From NCBI RefSeq assembly GCF_025460805.1, contig NZ_JAMXFJ010000008.1, positions 141,728 through 205,727 of the forward strand: a stretch of 64,000 nt of DNA, in the 5' to 3' direction. Below the pieces are notes generated by a model. That model saw only the letters and a program-made list of their open reading frames with translations. It was not told the DNA's origin and searched no databases. The translations under genes were made by a program, and so were the position numbers. Origin of the DNA: Microvirga sesbaniae. GTDB lineage: Bacteria > Pseudomonadota > Alphaproteobacteria > Rhizobiales > Beijerinckiaceae. Below, in pieces: positions 1 through 9,448 of the stretch. Each line of letters opens with the position of its first letter. Position 1 is the stretch's first letter.

Positions 1-1782
1 GAGGTCCGCGCTGCCATCGCCGAGCGTCAGACCTCCGATTCGAACTGGAAGCCCCCCGAGGAGCTGATCGCCGCCCTCGAGACGGTCGAGGCGCGCCGCC
101 GCCTGACCAATGCGTCGGACACGGGCCAGTGGCGCACGGTTCTGCAGGTCGCCACGGAAGCGCCCAGCCTTCTCACCTGCGTCAATGTGGACGTGCTCTG
201 GCGAGTGGCGGAAGCTTTCGCCCGGACCGACCAGGTGAACAGGACGAGGGACGTCTATACCTATCTCCTGCAGAATTGCGCCAATCCGGGCGAACGCCTG
301 GCCACCCTGCAGAAGGCCCTGACCCTGCTTCCCGAGACCCAGGTGGCCGCTCTGCTCCAGTTCGAGCGCAAGACCGGGGAGGCACCGGACGATTTCAGCT
401 CCATCCGCGACGAGCTGGCCCGTCGTCGTGTCGAGCGAGCCTCCCTCGACAGCAAGATGACAGCCTCGGCCGAGGACCTCGCCGTGGTGGAGAGGCTGAT
501 CCAGAATTCGAGCGATGCCGGCCCTGTGCTGATCCTCGGGTGGTACAATTACCACCACGGCAACCCCGCGCGTGCCCTGGAACTGTTCAAGACGGCCCTT
601 GGCCGGAACGGCGGAACCAAGGCGGCGGAAGGCTATGCCATGACGCTGCGGGCCCTTGAGCGGATCTCGGATGCGGAAGCCTTCGCCTATGAATGGCGGG
701 AGCGCGCGCCCGAGAACATGAAGATCTATCTCGACGTGGCCACGGCTCTCCTCAGCCAGGATCCGCCTCCACGGCTCGAGCCGCAGGTGCTCGCACGGAT
801 CGTCCCGGTCGTCACGGCGCAGCGCTTCCCCGACGCGGCCCAGTCCCTGGGCTGGTATTCCTACAACACCCAGCAGATCCGCACCGCGCGGGACTGGTTC
901 CGGACGGCCCTGACCTGGAAGGCCGACGACGAGCCCTCCGCCTATGGATTGGCCCTCACGACCCAGCGTCTCAACGACCGGGCGGGCTTCAACGCCGTGG
1001 TCGCTCAATGGCGGAGCCGCTCGCAGCGGATCGCGGACCTTGCGGACGGGATCGGCACACCCGGACGACAGCCTGCCGCCACGCCCGTGGTCGCTGCACC
1101 CATTCCGATGGCGCAGCCTGGCGAGACGACTCTGCCGCCCGTTCAGCCCCGGCCGGAATCGCGTCAGGTGACGGCCGAACAGGTCGAGACCGAGCAGACC
1201 TTCGCCCGGACCGAAGTCAATGTCCGACGCCGGCAGACCCAGGCCCGCTCAGCCCTCGGGCGCAACTGCGCCATGACGCGCAATCCCGCCGGGCTGACCG
1301 GCGACAGTGCCCTCACCCGCGGCTGGTGCCTCATGGAGATCAACCGACCCATGGAGGCCGTCGCCGCCTTCGATCAGGCCCTCTCCACCGGCAGCAGCCG
1401 CACCCGCGAGGAGGCTGCCTACGGCAAGTCCCTCGCATACCTGCGCAAGAACCTGACGTCCGAAGCGGCCATCGCTGCCGCCGAGGCCCCGCAGACGCGG
1501 GAGCGCCGCGCTGAACTCGGCGCCTCGATCCTGACGCAGCGGGCGCTGGCGGCCTACCGTGACGGTCGTTACGTGGAAACCCTCCTCGCCCTGAGCGAGC
1601 GGGCCCGGATCGTTCCGGAACAGAACGATCTTCTGCTCATTCGAGGCTGGTCCTATCTCAAGCTCGGTCGCTACGACGACGCGGAGAAGGTTTTCCGTGC
1701 CGTTCAGCAAACGGGCTATTCCGAGGAAGCTGCCGCCGGACTGAATGCCATCGCCGAAGTGACCGGCCAGATGCGCTATTAG
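1..1782 (+). CDS. TPR-repeat protein, C-terminal part (5' end outside window)
   Basis: The frame is open from the first base, so at least 593 residues of a longer protein are present and the true start lies upstream. The sequence is Ala/Arg/Leu-rich helical repeat of TPR type; clear units include the stretch around W-Y-S-Y-N-T-Q (about residue 285) and a C-terminal unit with 'RGWSYLKLGRYDDAEKVF'. A Pro/Gln-rich low-complexity linker lies at about residues 350-395. No catalytic motif is seen. TPR proteins of this kind occur in bacterial cellulose and other exopolysaccharide operons (BcsC/PelB-like scaffolds), which would fit a Wsp-like signalling cluster next door, but nothing in the visible part proves it. 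It ends 138 bases before the cheW gene. Confidence 0.75.
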   Translation, partial: EVRAAIAERQTSDSNWKPPEELIAALETVEARRRLTNASDTGQWRTVLQVATEAPSLLTCVNVDVLWRVAEAFARTDQVNRTRDVYTYLLQNCANPGERLATLQKALTLLPETQVAALLQFERKTGEAPDDFSSIRDELARRRVERASLDSKMTASAEDLAVVERLIQNSSDAGPVLILGWYNYHHGNPARALELFKTALGRNGGTKAAEGYAMTLRALERISDAEAFAYEWRERAPENMKIYLDVATALLSQDPPPRLEPQVLARIVPVVTAQRFPDAAQSLGWYSYNTQQIRTARDWFRTALTWKADDEPSAYGLALTTQRLNDRAGFNAVVAQWRSRSQRIADLADGIGTPGRQPAATPVVAAPIPMAQPGETTLPPVQPRPESRQVTAEQVETEQTFARTEVNVRRRQTQARSALGRNCAMTRNPAGLTGDSALTRGWCLMEINRPMEAVAAFDQALSTGSSRTREEAAYGKSLAYLRKNLTSEAAIAAAEAPQTRERRAELGASILTQRALAAYRDGRYVETLLALSERARIVPEQNDLLLIRGWSYLKLGRYDDAEKVFRAVQQTGYSEEAAAGLNAIAEVTGQMRY

Positions 1783-1920
1783 CGCATCGCACGGACCCGG
1801 AGGGTCACGTCCGAGGCTCGAGAGGCTCAGGCGCAGGCGGTTGTCTGGCCGAGGTTTGCGCCTATCTAACGGTCGAATGGGCTCTCGGCCCCCTCATCCT
1901 TCCCTCATCGATCCGAATCC

Positions 1921-2427
1921 ATGGCGAACCCGCAGATCATCCTGTTCGACGTATGTGGCACCGCATGTGCCCTGGACCGGACCGCTGCACGCGAGTTCCT
2001 GCCGCTGCCGCACCTGTGGCGCCCGCCGGTCCTGCCTCGCCCGGTGGCCGGATTCTTCAACCTGGGCGGCCATGCGGTTCCCGTACTCCACCTTGGCGTC
2101 CTGTTCGGACTTCAGCCCGTTGACGATGGCCAAGAGGCGGATCTTTATCGACATCTGATCCTGATCGACCGGCTCGGTGCATCCGGGGGAACGGCGCTCC
2201 TCGTCGATCGGGTTCTCGACGTGGCCAGCGTGGATACGTCCCAGTTCTCACCCGTCCGGGAAGAAGGCTCCCTCAACGGCTGCGTCGAGGCGGAGGTCAC
2301 GTGGGATGGACGCCTCGTCCATCTGCTTTCGGTCGATCGCATCCTCCTTGCCGAGGAGCAGCAGGTTCTGGCGGAGCTCGGACGCCAGGCCCAGAACCGG
2401 CTCGCGCAATGGGTGGTTCCGGCCTGA
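1921..2427 (+). CDS. cheW: CheW-type coupling protein (first of two)
   Basis: A 168-residue CheW-domain protein. The fold is shown by the 'GFFNLGGHAVPVLHL' strand region (about residues 43-58) and the later 'RLVHLLSVDRILL' strand near residue 132. CheW proteins link chemoreceptors to the CheA kinase at the inner face of the membrane. This is the first gene of a tightly packed operon; its TGA overlaps the next ATG by one base (TGATG). It corresponds in position to WspB. The ATG at 1921 has no strong ribosome binding site, but no other start gives a full domain. Confidence 0.88.
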   Translation: MANPQIILFDVCGTACALDRTAAREFLPLPHLWRPPVLPRPVAGFFNLGGHAVPVLHLGVLFGLQPVDDGQEADLYRHLILIDRLGASGGTALLVDRVLDVASVDTSQFSPVREEGSLNGCVEAEVTWDGRLVHLLSVDRILLAEEQQVLAELGRQAQNRLAQWVVPA

Positions 2428-3860
2428 TGGCCGCACGCGCTTCTGCCGTCCCGCCGATCGATGCCGGCTTTCCTGAACTGAAAAGCCGTATCATCGAGCG
2501 CACGGGGCATTTCTACTACCAGGACAAGGACGAGCTGCTCTGGGAGCGCGTCCGCAAGCGCCTGCGCGCCACGGGGCTCCCCGATTCAGGTCAGTATCTG
2601 AACCTCCTGGACGATGCCATCTCCGGCTCTGCCGAATGGGCCAAGCTGGAAATCGAGATCACCATCGGGGAAACCTTCTTCTTCCGCTACGCGGAACAGT
2701 TTGCGGCCCTGCGCGAGACGATCCTGCCCGAGATCATCGGGAGGAAAACCGCCACGCGGCGGCTGAGGATCTGGAGCGCTGGCTGCTCGACCGGGGCGGA
2801 ACCCTATTCCCTTGCCATCCTCGTCAACGAGATCCTCGGCGAGAACCTTGGGACCTGGCGTGTCAGTATCGTCGGCACGGACATCAACGACAGCTTCCTC
2901 ACCCTGGCCAGGCAGGCGAAGTTCGGCAAATGGGCGCTTCGGTCGATGCCGGCTCCCGAGCGGGAACGCTACTTCCTGGACGCCGGAAAGGACCAGTGGC
3001 AGGTGCGGCCTGAATTCCGCTCCCTGGTCCGGTTCGAAAAGCACAATCTGCTGAGCCTTCTCGACGGCACCTCGCCCCTGGAACTGACCGATTTCGACCT
3101 GATCCTCTGCCGCAATGTCCTGATCTACTTTCATCCGGATACCGTGATCCGGGTCGTTGAAGCCCTGCGCGACCGCCTCTCTGAGGAAGGTTGGATGCTG
3201 CTGGGTCACGCGGAGCCGAATCCGTCGTTCTCGGTCATGATGCAGACCCTGAATCTGCCCGGGACGGTGGCCTACCGGCCCCGCTCTGGCGACACGCCTC
3301 CGTCGCCGTCTGCGTCCGAGCCGGTTCTGAAGGATTGGGTGCCGCTCCTCCCGGCTCCGAGACCCACCGAACAGCCGAAACGGCAGCCCCCGCCACGCCC
3401 CGTCCCAACGCCATCGACACACCCTGCACCACCTGCCGTCCCGGCCCCGGGAGCCCTGCTGGACGAGATCCGGGCCCTGGCCGACGGCGGCGCCTTCGCG
3501 GCAGCCGATGCCCTGTGCAGGCAAGCCCTCGCCTCTCAGCCCCTGAACGCTGCCCTCCACTTCTATCAGGGTCTCGTCCTGCAGGCGCTGAGACGACCCG
3601 ATGCGGCCGAGAAGAGCTTTCTTAAATGCATCTACCTCGCTAAAAGCTTTGCCATGGCTCACTACCATCTCGGACTGCTGCTGCTCGCGGAGGGGCGATC
3701 CGATCCCGCCCGGCGTGCCCTGACCAATGCCGCCCGCATCGCGGCGGCGATGCCCGATGATCGGCGGCTCGAGGAGGCGGACGGCCTCACCGCTCTGGAG
3801 CTGCGGAATCTGGTCCGCACCCATCTCGACGCGGCAAGGCCGCCCAGGCCCCGGAGATGA
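2427..3860 (+). CDS. cheR: CheR methyltransferase with C-terminal TPR domain (WspC-like)
   Basis: A 477-residue receptor glutamate methyltransferase. The CheR domain spans about residues 15-285, with the SAM-binding segment 'WSAGCSTGAEPYSLA' at 116-130 and 'CRNVLIYF' at 228-235. A Pro-rich linker (285-345) leads to TPR units at about 345-440. CheR fused to TPR is typical of WspC/FrzF-like methyltransferases in non-flagellar chemosensory systems, where the TPRs replace tethering to a receptor pentapeptide. The reading frame is open 126 bases upstream, but the ATG at 2427 overlaps the cheW stop and removes a stretch that would overlap cheW, so it is preferred. Confidence 0.92.
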   Translation: MAARASAVPPIDAGFPELKSRIIERTGHFYYQDKDELLWERVRKRLRATGLPDSGQYLNLLDDAISGSAEWAKLEIEITIGETFFFRYAEQFAALRETILPEIIGRKTATRRLRIWSAGCSTGAEPYSLAILVNEILGENLGTWRVSIVGTDINDSFLTLARQAKFGKWALRSMPAPERERYFLDAGKDQWQVRPEFRSLVRFEKHNLLSLLDGTSPLELTDFDLILCRNVLIYFHPDTVIRVVEALRDRLSEEGWMLLGHAEPNPSFSVMMQTLNLPGTVAYRPRSGDTPPSPSASEPVLKDWVPLLPAPRPTEQPKRQPPPRPVPTPSTHPAPPAVPAPGALLDEIRALADGGAFAAADALCRQALASQPLNAALHFYQGLVLQALRRPDAAEKSFLKCIYLAKSFAMAHYHLGLLLLAEGRSDPARRALTNAARIAAAMPDDRRLEEADGLTALELRNLVRTHLDAARPPRPRR

Positions 3861-4462
3861 GCATGGCGAGATCGGTGCGTCGCAAGCTGAGGCAGATCGA
3901 ACGGGCCCGGGTCCGAACCGTTGAGGAGCGCACGCAGCAGATCTTGGACGAGCGGACGGAACGTCTTGCGGCCCGACGGGACGCCGCGGATGCCCAGACG
4001 GAAGCTTTCCACCGCGTCCTGCTCTGCGGCGCGGGCCGGGAACTCTTCGGTCTTCCGATCGATGCCGTAGCGGAGGTTCTGCCGCCCCAAAACTGCATGC
4101 CCGCTCCTGACGGACCGCCGGCTCTGTTCGGCTTGTTCGGGCGGAGCGGCAGGCTCGTGAGCGTGATCGATCTCGGCCTGGCGCTAGGCCTTGAACAAGC
4201 CTCCCCGGATCACGAGAACCATCATTTCGTCCTGCTGCGTCGGGAACACCCGCACGTCGCCCTCCGGGTCGAGCGGGCCCATGCCGTGGCGGACGTTCTT
4301 CCCCTAAGGGGCGAGGAGGCTGCAAGCTTCCGCAACGACGCCGTCACCGGGTACGGAAAGGTCCGGTCCGGGGATGCAGATCGTGAGGAAACGCTCTCTC
4401 TTCTCGATCTCGAGGGCCTTTTGCGCCCCTTCCTGCCTACAGCTTCTGTTCCTGGAGTCTAA
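3857..4462 (+). CDS. cheW: CheW-type coupling protein with charged N-terminal helix (WspD-like)
   Basis: A 201-residue protein. Residues 1-50 are a strongly charged helix rich in Arg and Glu, probably coiled-coil, followed by a CheW domain ('[15 protein letters not shown]' at about 60-76, then '[18 protein letters not shown]'). Two CheW proteins flanking CheR is the arrangement of Wsp operons (WspB and WspD). The ATG overlaps the cheR stop by four bases (ATGA), indicating translational coupling. A second Met lies two codons downstream and would also be a possible start. Confidence 0.88.
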   Translation: MSMARSVRRKLRQIERARVRTVEERTQQILDERTERLAARRDAADAQTEAFHRVLLCGAGRELFGLPIDAVAEVLPPQNCMPAPDGPPALFGLFGRSGRLVSVIDLGLALGLEQASPDHENHHFVLLRREHPHVALRVERAHAVADVLPLRGEEAASFRNDAVTGYGKVRSGDADREETLSLLDLEGLLRPFLPTASVPGV

Positions 4463-4463
4463 C

Positions 4464-6140
4464 GTGACGATCTCGATCGCCAACCGCATTCTTCTCGGCT
4501 TCGCCGTCATCGTCGCGCTGATGGTCGGCCTCGGCATCTATGCCATCAATCAGCTCGACGACGTCCGACAATCGACGGAGACGATCGTGACACGCGATCT
4601 CGCCGTGATGCGTCAGATCGAAGATCTCGGCGATCTTCAGAACAACATGCGTGGACTGCGAGAGGAAATCCTCTCCCGCTTCTACCTGCGCTCCCTCGGA
4701 CAGCAGCAGGCCGCCGGGGACGATCTGGCGCGCTCCTGGGAGCAGCAGGCCGCCGCGACCGAAGCCTCCATGGCGCAGGCGCTTGCGACCGTGAGCGATT
4801 TCGCTGCGCGCTCGATCACCTCCCAGAGAGCGGAAGCCTGGCGTCGCATCACCGAGATCCTCAACCGCGCCAGCGGAGACCTGCGCCAGCTCCGCTCATC
4901 GACGGAGAGGCAGTTCGCAGCGGAGCAGAGCAATGATCTCGCAGGGGTGGCGGCGACTCAGAACGCTCTGAACGCCAGTCGCGAGTCCTGGAACAGAAAC
5001 CTGGTCCAGGCCCGCAGCGTGCTGGGCGAAGCGATCACGATCGGACAGAGGCGGATTGGTGAAGTCTACGAGCAGAGCCGGATGTCCATCATCCTGGCCG
5101 TGGCGGGCGCGGCCCTTCTCAGCATCCTCATCACCTACGCCCTGCGCTCGTCCATCACAGGTCCGCTCGGCGCGTTCATGAACTTCGTCGAGCGGGTTGG
5201 GCGCGGCGAACTGGGCGGCCAGATGGCCGTCACAGGCAAGGACGAGATCGGACATCTCGGCGCAACCCTCAACGGCATGGTCGAGGGCCTGCGCCAGCTC
5301 GCCCAGCAGAGCCGTGAGGCGACAGAGAACCTGAACGCGGCCGCTGCGGAGATCCGAGCCTCGACCCAGGAGCAGGCCGCCTCCGTCGAAGAGCAGTTGG
5401 CAGCCGTTCAGGAAACCGCCGCGACCGTGGACGAGATCACGCATTCGGGCACCCAGATCGGCAAGCGTGCGCAGGAGGTCATCGCATCCGCGCAGGCTGC
5501 TGCGCAGACCAGCATCTCAGGATTGCAGGCCGTGGAGGAAACCGCACGTGCAATGGATGCCATCCGCGAGCAGGCGGAGGCTGTGGCGGAAAACATCGTT
5601 GCCTTGAGCGAGAAGACGCAGGCGGTCGGCGAGATCATCGCATCGGTCAATGACATTTCCGAACGCACGCATCTTCTCGCTCTCAATGCAGCCATCGAGG
5701 CTGCTGCAGCGGGAGAGAACGGCCGCAGCTTCGCAGTGGTGGCGTCTGAGATGAAGACGCTTGCCGATCAGGCCAAGGACGCGACCCTGCAGGTGCGCTC
5801 GATTCTGGGCGACATTCAGCGCGGCATCAACTCGTCCGTCATGCTCACGGAGGAGGCGGTTAAGCGCGTTGCGGCCGGCAAGGAGCGGACGGACATCACC
5901 CAGCAAACCATTACTGGAATCTCCGGCCAGATCCAGGAGAGCGTCCAGACCTTCCAGCAGATCATCGCCTCGACGAACCAGCAGCAACTCGGCATCGAAC
6001 AGGTGATGGGGGCTCTCCAGAACATCCGCCAGGCCAGCCAGCAGACCGCCGCCGGCACCCGCCAGCTCGACACGGCGGCCGCCAACCTGTCCAGCCTTGC
6101 GCAGCAACTGCTCGGCCTCGCCGAGCGCTACCGTCTGTAA
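4464..6140 (+). CDS. Methyl-accepting chemotaxis protein, four-helix-bundle sensor, HAMP
   Basis: A 558-residue chemoreceptor read from a GTG start. TM1 lies at about residues 8-29, an all-helical periplasmic domain of four-helix-bundle type at 30-207, TM2 at 208-228 and HAMP at 229-282. The cytoplasmic signalling hairpin has its tip around 395-425 ('[26 protein letters not shown]'-type core). The GTG follows the cheW stop by one base and has GGAG about eight bases upstream. An in-frame ATG 90 bases earlier would add a segment overlapping cheW and is rejected. The protein ends in L-A-E-R-Y-R-L, so the C-terminal xWxxF pentapeptide for CheR/CheB tethering is absent. It is the likely input (WspA-like) of the operon; the ligand is unknown. 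Confidence 0.9.
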   Translation: MTISIANRILLGFAVIVALMVGLGIYAINQLDDVRQSTETIVTRDLAVMRQIEDLGDLQNNMRGLREEILSRFYLRSLGQQQAAGDDLARSWEQQAAATEASMAQALATVSDFAARSITSQRAEAWRRITEILNRASGDLRQLRSSTERQFAAEQSNDLAGVAATQNALNASRESWNRNLVQARSVLGEAITIGQRRIGEVYEQSRMSIILAVAGAALLSILITYALRSSITGPLGAFMNFVERVGRGELGGQMAVTGKDEIGHLGATLNGMVEGLRQLAQQSREATENLNAAAAEIRASTQEQAASVEEQLAAVQETAATVDEITHSGTQIGKRAQEVIASAQAAAQTSISGLQAVEETARAMDAIREQAEAVAENIVALSEKTQAVGEIIASVNDISERTHLLALNAAIEAAAAGENGRSFAVVASEMKTLADQAKDATLQVRSILGDIQRGINSSVMLTEEAVKRVAAGKERTDITQQTITGISGQIQESVQTFQQIIASTNQQQLGIEQVMGALQNIRQASQQTAAGTRQLDTAAANLSSLAQQLLGLAERYRL

Positions 6141-6168
6141 CCGGCCGAGCGATGGCGAGGCCCGTATC

Positions 6169-8361
6169 GTGACGGATATCCGCAAGCAGCTGCTGGCAGC
6201 CTTCGAAGTGGAGCACCGCGAGCATCTTCAGGCGATCCGGAGATCCCTCGACCACATGGGCGGCGGGGAGATCGACCTGACGGATGTCTTCCGCCGGGCG
6301 CACAGCCTCAAGGGCGCCGCCCGCGCCGTCGACCTGCCGGCCGTGGAGGAGGTCGCCCACCAACTTGAAGCGCTCTTCTCCCACGTGCTCGACGGGCAGC
6401 AATCCCTGGACGAACCGACCGTCGCGACGGTGCGGCAGAACCTCGATCTCATCGAGGACCTCGTTGCGGACGTCCTCAAGCCGGAGCCGACACGACCGCT
6501 GTCGGCTCCGGGGCCGAAACCGGCACCACCCGGAGCCGACTCGAGAGCTCCTGCGACAGACACCGCCGATGCCGGGTCAGGATCTTATCTTCGCGTCGGC
6601 GCCGAACAGATGGAGGAACTCTCCGATTCCATGCACCAGCTTCTGTCAGAGCTACAAGCCGATGCGGGAATCGACGACGCGTTGCGGCAGATCGAACTGG
6701 AGATCCGCGGCCTGAGGAGAAGCTGGGATCACCTTCACGCACAGGTGAACGCCCTGCCATCTCCTATGGGGCAGAGCCGCAGCAAACCATCATTCCTCCC
6801 ACGCCTGCGCGATTTCGATCAAGATCTGAAAGCGTTATTTCGCAAGGTGTCTGCGCTTTCGCGCGACAGGCGGCAATCCAGCTGGTCGATCGAACAGGCC
6901 GCCCGTCAGGTCCGCGACAATATCGACCGGGTCTCCCTGGTCTCGGCGGAGACGGTCTTCGGCGGATTCGGCCATATGGTGCGCGAGATCGCGCGCAAGG
7001 CCGGCCGGGATGTGAACGTGCGCAGCATCGGCCTCGACGTCCAAGTGGACCGGCAGGTGCTTCAGGCCCTCAAGGATCCCGTGATGCACCTCCTGCGCAA
7101 TGCGGTGAGCCACGGGGCCGAGCCGCCCGACGAGCGAAGAGCTGCAGGCAAGGCGGAACGGGCCGAGGTGACCCTGGAACTCGCCTCCCGTGGCGGACGG
7201 CTCGCCATCAGCATCCGTGACGACGGACGCGGCCCGGATCTCCGTCGGATTGAGCGGGTCGCGGTCGATCGCGGGCTGCTCCAAGCCCGCGATCCAGGCC
7301 AACCTCCTCCCATGATCGACCAGTTGCTGTCCCTCGTCTTCACGCCTGGCTTCTCGACTGCGGACGAAGTCGATCGGTTGTCAGGCCGGGGGATCGGTCT
7401 CTCCGTCGTTGCGGAGGCTGTCCGAAAGCTGCAGGGTTCCGTTCTCCTCAGGCCGCGCTATCCCCATGGAACGGAGGTTCTGCTGAACGTGCCCCTCACG
7501 GCAGCGCGCCAGCCTCTTCTCCTCTTGGAAGCCGAGGGGCGGATGTTCGGCCTGCCCTCCCATGCGGTGGAGCGCCTCCTGCGGCTGCCCGCCAATGCGC
7601 TGGAAAGTGTGGAGGGCCGCCCCACGGCGCGGATCGAGATCGGGGGGCAGGACGTTGTCGTTCCAGTCGTCACCCTGGCCGCCCTGACAGGATCCCCGAA
7701 TGCCCCCCTCCCCTCCGAGGCAGGACACGTGAAGGCCGTGCTCGTCCGCCATGGTTCGCGCACCTGCGCGCTCGCCGTCAATGCCTTCCACGATGTCCGT
7801 ACGATGCTGGTCAGCGATGTCCAGGCGATCGGGCTGTCCGAACTGGTCTCAGGCACCACGTTTCTTGACGATGAGCTGCCGGCTCTCGTCCTGAGCCCGG
7901 ACAGGTTGGTCGAGCACTGGATCCGCAACGAGAGCAGGCTTGCTGCGGGCGGTCTGGGGATCGCCCACCGGGCTCCCGAGGAGGAGCGCCGGGCAAGGGC
8001 CATTCTCGTGGTCGACGATTCCATCACGACGCGCACCCTTGAGAAGAGTATCCTGGAAGCTCAGGGCTATGAGGTTCTCCTCAGCGTTGACGGAATCGAT
8101 GCCCTTCACGTGCTGCGCTCGGGTGAGGCCATGATCGATCTCGTGATCGCCGATGTGGAAATGCCCCGCATGGACGGGTTCGGTCTGCTGCAGGCGATCA
8201 AGAACGATCCGCGGTTCTCCACCCTTCCCGTCATCCTCATGACGTCGCGCGCGGACCCCGAAGACGTCCGCAGGGGTCTCGATCTGGGCGCGAGCGCCTA
8301 TATTACCAAGCAGAAGTTCGATCAGCGCGAGCTTTTGGCGACGATCGGGCAGGTATTGTGA
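6169..8361 (+). CDS. cheA: Hybrid CheA histidine kinase with C-terminal receiver (WspE/CheA3-like)
   Basis: A 730-residue CheA read from GTG at 6169. Domains in order: Hpt with phospho-His H45 ('FRRAHSLKGAAR'); a poorly conserved linker at 105-205 with no obvious P2 domain; dimerisation and HATPase with N-box 'HLLRNAVSHG' (307-316), 'DDGRGPD' (351-357) and 'GRGIGLSVV' (406-414); a CheW-like regulatory domain (about 445-585); and a receiver with acidic pair at 616-617, phosphoacceptor D662 ('IADVEMP') and Lys at 714. CheA-REC fusions mark Wsp, Frz and Che3 systems, where the receiver can act as a phosphate sink or relay. The gene starts 28 bases after the receptor stop; the longer upstream frame overlaps the mcp end and is not used. 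Confidence 0.93.
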   Translation: MTDIRKQLLAAFEVEHREHLQAIRRSLDHMGGGEIDLTDVFRRAHSLKGAARAVDLPAVEEVAHQLEALFSHVLDGQQSLDEPTVATVRQNLDLIEDLVADVLKPEPTRPLSAPGPKPAPPGADSRAPATDTADAGSGSYLRVGAEQMEELSDSMHQLLSELQADAGIDDALRQIELEIRGLRRSWDHLHAQVNALPSPMGQSRSKPSFLPRLRDFDQDLKALFRKVSALSRDRRQSSWSIEQAARQVRDNIDRVSLVSAETVFGGFGHMVREIARKAGRDVNVRSIGLDVQVDRQVLQALKDPVMHLLRNAVSHGAEPPDERRAAGKAERAEVTLELASRGGRLAISIRDDGRGPDLRRIERVAVDRGLLQARDPGQPPPMIDQLLSLVFTPGFSTADEVDRLSGRGIGLSVVAEAVRKLQGSVLLRPRYPHGTEVLLNVPLTAARQPLLLLEAEGRMFGLPSHAVERLLRLPANALESVEGRPTARIEIGGQDVVVPVVTLAALTGSPNAPLPSEAGHVKAVLVRHGSRTCALAVNAFHDVRTMLVSDVQAIGLSELVSGTTFLDDELPALVLSPDRLVEHWIRNESRLAAGGLGIAHRAPEEERRARAILVVDDSITTRTLEKSILEAQGYEVLLSVDGIDALHVLRSGEAMIDLVIADVEMPRMDGFGLLQAIKNDPRFSTLPVILMTSRADPEDVRRGLDLGASAYITKQKFDQRELLATIGQVL

Positions 8362-8371
8362 GTGTCAGGCG

Positions 8372-9448
8372 ATGAGTATGGCGCCTCCTTCGCGGATCCG
8401 GGTGATGGTTGTCGAGGATTCCCTCGTCGTCCGGCAGCTGCTCGTCCATATCATCGCCAGCGATCCTCGCCTCGTGGTCGCCGCTGCCGTCGGCTCCGCC
8501 GAGGAGGCGCTGCGGGAAATCGGACGCGTGCAGCCTGACGTTGTATCGATGGATATCCGCCTTCCGGGGATGGATGGGCTGGAGGCAACGCGCCGGATCA
8601 TGTCGGAGCACCCGACGCCGATCGTCGTCATCGCCGACAGCATCGAGGATTCCTCCCTCAAGATCTCGATGAACGCGCTCCGGGCCGGCGCACTCACGGT
8701 CGTGGAGAAGCCTGTCGGTCTTTCGAGCGACGGCTATGCCGGAATTGCCAGCACCATCTGCACCCAGCTTTACATCATGAGCCAGGTGCCTGTGGTCCGG
8801 CAGCGCTCGTTCGCACCCTGGCGGGAGAGGAGCACCGCCTCCGCTCCCGGGCGCGATCCCGAATGGAGTGCGATGCGCCCGAGCATCATGGGGATCGCCG
8901 CCTCCACAGGCGGTCCGCCCGCTCTTGCCAAAGTCCTGGGTGCTCTCCCTGAGGACTTTCCACTGCCGATCCTCCTCGTCCAGCACATGGGGGCTCCGTT
9001 CATGGAGGGCTTCGCCTCCTGGCTGAACGGGCTGATGCCTCTGAAAGTCCGCTTGGCGCAGGACCAGGAGATCCCGACGGCCGGCCATGTCTATGTGGCC
9101 CCCGGCGACCGCCATCTGCTGCTGTCTCCTGCCGGCACCCTAAGGGTGAGCGTCGAGCCGCCTCTCGGCAATCAGCGGCCGTCCGCCACCATGCTGTTCC
9201 GGTCGATGGCGAGATCGGCAGGCCGACGGGGGCTCGGGGTCATTCTCACCGGCATGGGTGAAGACGGCGCGCAGGGCCTCGTCGAGTTGCGTCAGGCGGG
9301 AGGCTATGGGCTGGCGGAGGATGAGAGCACCGCCGTCGTCTATGGCATGCCGGCCGCTGCGGCCCGGATGGGCGGCGCCAATGTGAGCCTGCCCCTCGAC
9401 CTGATCGCCCCCCGGATTCTAAGGCTCGCGCGAGGACAGGGCGAATGA
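8372..9448 (+). CDS. cheB: CheB-type receptor methylesterase, receiver-linked (WspF-like)
   Basis: A 358-residue chemoreceptor glutamate methylesterase/deamidase. The N-terminal receiver has D61 ('SMDIRLPGMDG') and the KPVG motif near 113. The C-terminal catalytic domain has the triad S178 ('AASTGGPP'), H205 ('LLVQHMGAPF') and D298 ('GMGEDGA'). It opposes the TPR-CheR two genes upstream of the receptor. The start is ten bases after cheA, with a weak purine-rich site before it; an alternative Met is two codons on. Phosphorylation of its receiver by the hybrid CheA is expected from family knowledge. Confidence 0.93.
   Translation: MSMAPPSRIRVMVVEDSLVVRQLLVHIIASDPRLVVAAAVGSAEEALREIGRVQPDVVSMDIRLPGMDGLEATRRIMSEHPTPIVVIADSIEDSSLKISMNALRAGALTVVEKPVGLSSDGYAGIASTICTQLYIMSQVPVVRQRSFAPWRERSTASAPGRDPEWSAMRPSIMGIAASTGGPPALAKVLGALPEDFPLPILLVQHMGAPFMEGFASWLNGLMPLKVRLAQDQEIPTAGHVYVAPGDRHLLLSPAGTLRVSVEPPLGNQRPSATMLFRSMARSAGRRGLGVILTGMGEDGAQGLVELRQAGGYGLAEDESTAVVYGMPAAAARMGGANVSLPLDLIAPRILRLARGQGE

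Noticed and set aside
2301..2426. Earlier start for cheR that would add 42 residues.
   Set aside because: The extra part overlaps cheW in another frame, has Pro/Arg/Gly-rich shadow composition, and the ATG at 2427 gives the usual one-base operon overlap.
2586..4325. A 579-codon minus-strand frame across cheR and cheW.
   Set aside because: Pro/Arg/Gly-rich translation without domains, antisense to two recognisable genes.
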